NCBI GenBank assembly: GCA_015521085.1
Contig: WAOW01000002.1
Span: 21,895-85,894, forward strand
From: Candidatus Thermodiscus eudorianus
Lineage (GTDB): Archaea > Thermoproteota > Thermoprotei_A > Sulfolobales > Acidilobaceae
Direction: 5' to 3'
DNA: 64,000 nucleotides
The notes below the pieces were generated by a model. It made no database searches and was not told the DNA's origin. It was given only the letters and a program-made list of their open reading frames with translations. This document shows, piece by piece, positions 63,141 through 64,000 of this stretch. Position 1 is the stretch's first letter; every line of letters starts with the position of its first letter. Position numbers and translations under genes: made by a program.

Positions 63141-63828
63141 TTCAAGGCGGGAGCTCTCGGGACGCCCTTTCCATTTTCAAACTGAGAAATTTTTGATATA
63201 ATTTAGGATGCATTGGATTTAATTCATTCATTAACCTTTCAATATTCGCCCATCCCCTTACATAGACCTTGTACATCTTTCTTCTATTGGGTCTTTTGTC
63301 AACATATGCCGTAAACGTTACTCTATACCCATGTTTTAGCATCCATTTATAGATTGACTCTGCTAGTTCACGGTTCGTGAGTCCTATTTGGAGTACAATC
63401 CGATTCTTTCTATCGATGTAAAGGCTTCCTTCTGCATCGATTAATCCTCTAACAAAGTTCTTTGTCGGTCTTTTAGGACGTTCTTTGAGTAGTTTCTTAA
63501 CGTACTCGTATACCCTTTTGCTGGTAAATTGGAGCCTGTAATAGTTCTTTGTTTTTGAGGGCTTGACTATTGTGTACGATACTTTTACAGTTTTCTGAAT
63601 TAGTTGACCAACTTTATCCAGGAAGTCTCTATTGTTGTCGTACACATAAGTAAAGTACTCTTTGTTCCTTTCATAATAGTAGAGGCTTCCATCGCCCGCA
63701 ACTAACCCGCTTAGATAGTTTAGCGCTGATCTCCATCTACACATTGCTTATCCCTATATTGGGGATAGGCGGGTAATACGTGATTACTATTTGAAGTGTA
63801 AATCAGGGCGCCCCGTGGAGCTCCCACT
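63141..63828 (-). mobile_element. 23S rRNA intron with bulge-helix-bulge ends
   Basis: The 688-nt intron removes cleanly to join CAAGGG to TGGGGCTG, the same length as in uninterrupted 23S. Around the junction I find an 8-bp exon helix (GCAGCCTC/GGGGCTGC), a 3-nt bulge AAT, a 4-bp central helix (CAAG/CTTG), a 3-nt bulge GGA, and a 10-bp intron helix (GTGGGAGCTC/GAGCTCCCGC), the canonical archaeal splice motif. The core stem continues as GGGGCGCCCT/AGGGCGTCCC. The interior is AT-rich and encodes the endonuclease. Confidence 0.88.
63142..63744 (-). CDS. LAGLIDADG homing endonuclease encoded in the 23S intron
   Basis: The 200-aa protein has two LAGLIDADG motifs: [13 protein letters not shown] near residue 10 and [14 protein letters not shown] near 100, as in monomeric I-DmoI-type enzymes (about 190 aa). 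It should cut intronless 23S genes near the splice site to spread the intron. The stop codon lies within the central BHB helix, so the coding frame reaches the very end of the intron. The acidic residues of both motifs are intact, so it is likely active. Confidence 0.9.
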   Translation of the reverse strand: MCRWRSALNYLSGLVAGDGSLYYYERNKEYFTYVYDNNRDFLDKVGQLIQKTVKVSYTIVKPSKTKNYYRLQFTSKRVYEYVKKLLKERPKRPTKNFVRGLIDAEGSLYIDRKNRIVLQIGLTNRELAESIYKWMLKHGYRVTFTAYVDKRPNRRKMYKVYVRGWANIERLMNELNPMHPKLYQKFLSLKMERASRELPP

Positions 63829-64000
63829 CCCTTGGAGGCTGCTGCACCTCCAGGATGGGAAGAGCCGACATCGAGGTAGCAAACCGCGGGGTCGATGGGG
63901 GCTCTCGCCCGCGACGACTCTGTTATCCCCGGGGTAACTTTTCTGTCGTGCCCGGCCCCCACCGAGGGGGACACGAGCGTGCGCTAGGCCCCGGTTTCCC

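Noticed and set aside
63720..63974. Minus-strand frame over exon 1 of the 23S gene
   Set aside because: It lies in conserved rRNA and the intron 5' end.

Overview
The window is chromosomal DNA from a hyperthermophilic crenarchaeon. The evidence is an AglB-type oligosaccharyltransferase, a CdvB/ESCRT-III-like protein, archaeal coenzyme A genes (pantoate kinase, phosphopantothenate synthetase), a geranylgeranyl reductase, TATA-box promoters with frequent GTG/TTG starts, and a 23S rRNA gene split by a bulge-helix-bulge (BHB) intron encoding a LAGLIDADG endonuclease. The base composition is moderately GC-rich. I would guess Desulfurococcales, perhaps Pyrodictiaceae (Hyperthermus, Pyrodictium or Pyrolobus relatives), but no single marker proves it.

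Layout. 0-4.5 kb: partial site-2-type protease, small regulators, carbamate kinase with a COG2403 P-loop partner. 4.6-9.1 kb: aglB, a cdvB-like gene and serS. 9.1-15.4 kb: SufT-like protein, CinA-like protein, glyA, an aldo-keto reductase and small crenarchaeal proteins including a one-finger C2H2 protein. 15.4-19 kb: a candidate structured RNA, then hxlB, a radical SAM protein and two tandem nucleotidyltransferase-like genes with overlapping ends. 19.7-27.4 kb: PadR plus an RND/MMPL exporter, an MDP-1 phosphatase, a PLP decarboxylase and an FGGY kinase. 27.6-32.2 kb: accessory region with an intact vapBC, remnants of at least two more toxin-antitoxin loci, a CPBP protease, and a 965-bp segment bounded by 49-bp direct repeats of the 3' half of tRNA-Arg(GCG) that carries one more toxin-antitoxin pair. 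32.4-45 kb: class II HMG-CoA reductase, methyltransferase, MacB-like ABC system, bacterial-type thiolase, ZPR1, Hsp20, geranylgeranyl reductase. 45.2-48.9 kb: a tightly overlapping coaBC-nadE-pantoate kinase-phosphopantothenate synthetase operon. 49.7-57.1 kb: ABC ATPase, SDR, zinc alcohol dehydrogenase, and a BMP-type nucleoside ABC importer. 57.2-62.6 kb: ThiF-like E1, cysS, aldo-keto reductase, M20 peptidase, MarC. 62.7-64 kb: 3' part of 23S rRNA on the minus strand, with its intron.

Functional links: thiolase and HMG-CoA reductase supply mevalonate and geranylgeranyl reductase saturates the lipid chains, all for archaeal membranes. The CoA operon makes the cofactor these enzymes use. AglB glycosylates exported proteins.

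The observations I rate highest are the tRNA-Arg-bounded segment that holds only a toxin-antitoxin pair, an 11-bp palindrome GAGGGWCCCTC that recurs exactly ten times (about 0.04 expected by my estimate), a complete BHB structure at the 23S intron, and the hxlB/radical SAM/double nucleotidyltransferase operon. Start codons were chosen by eye. No database search was possible, so family names rest on recognised motifs.
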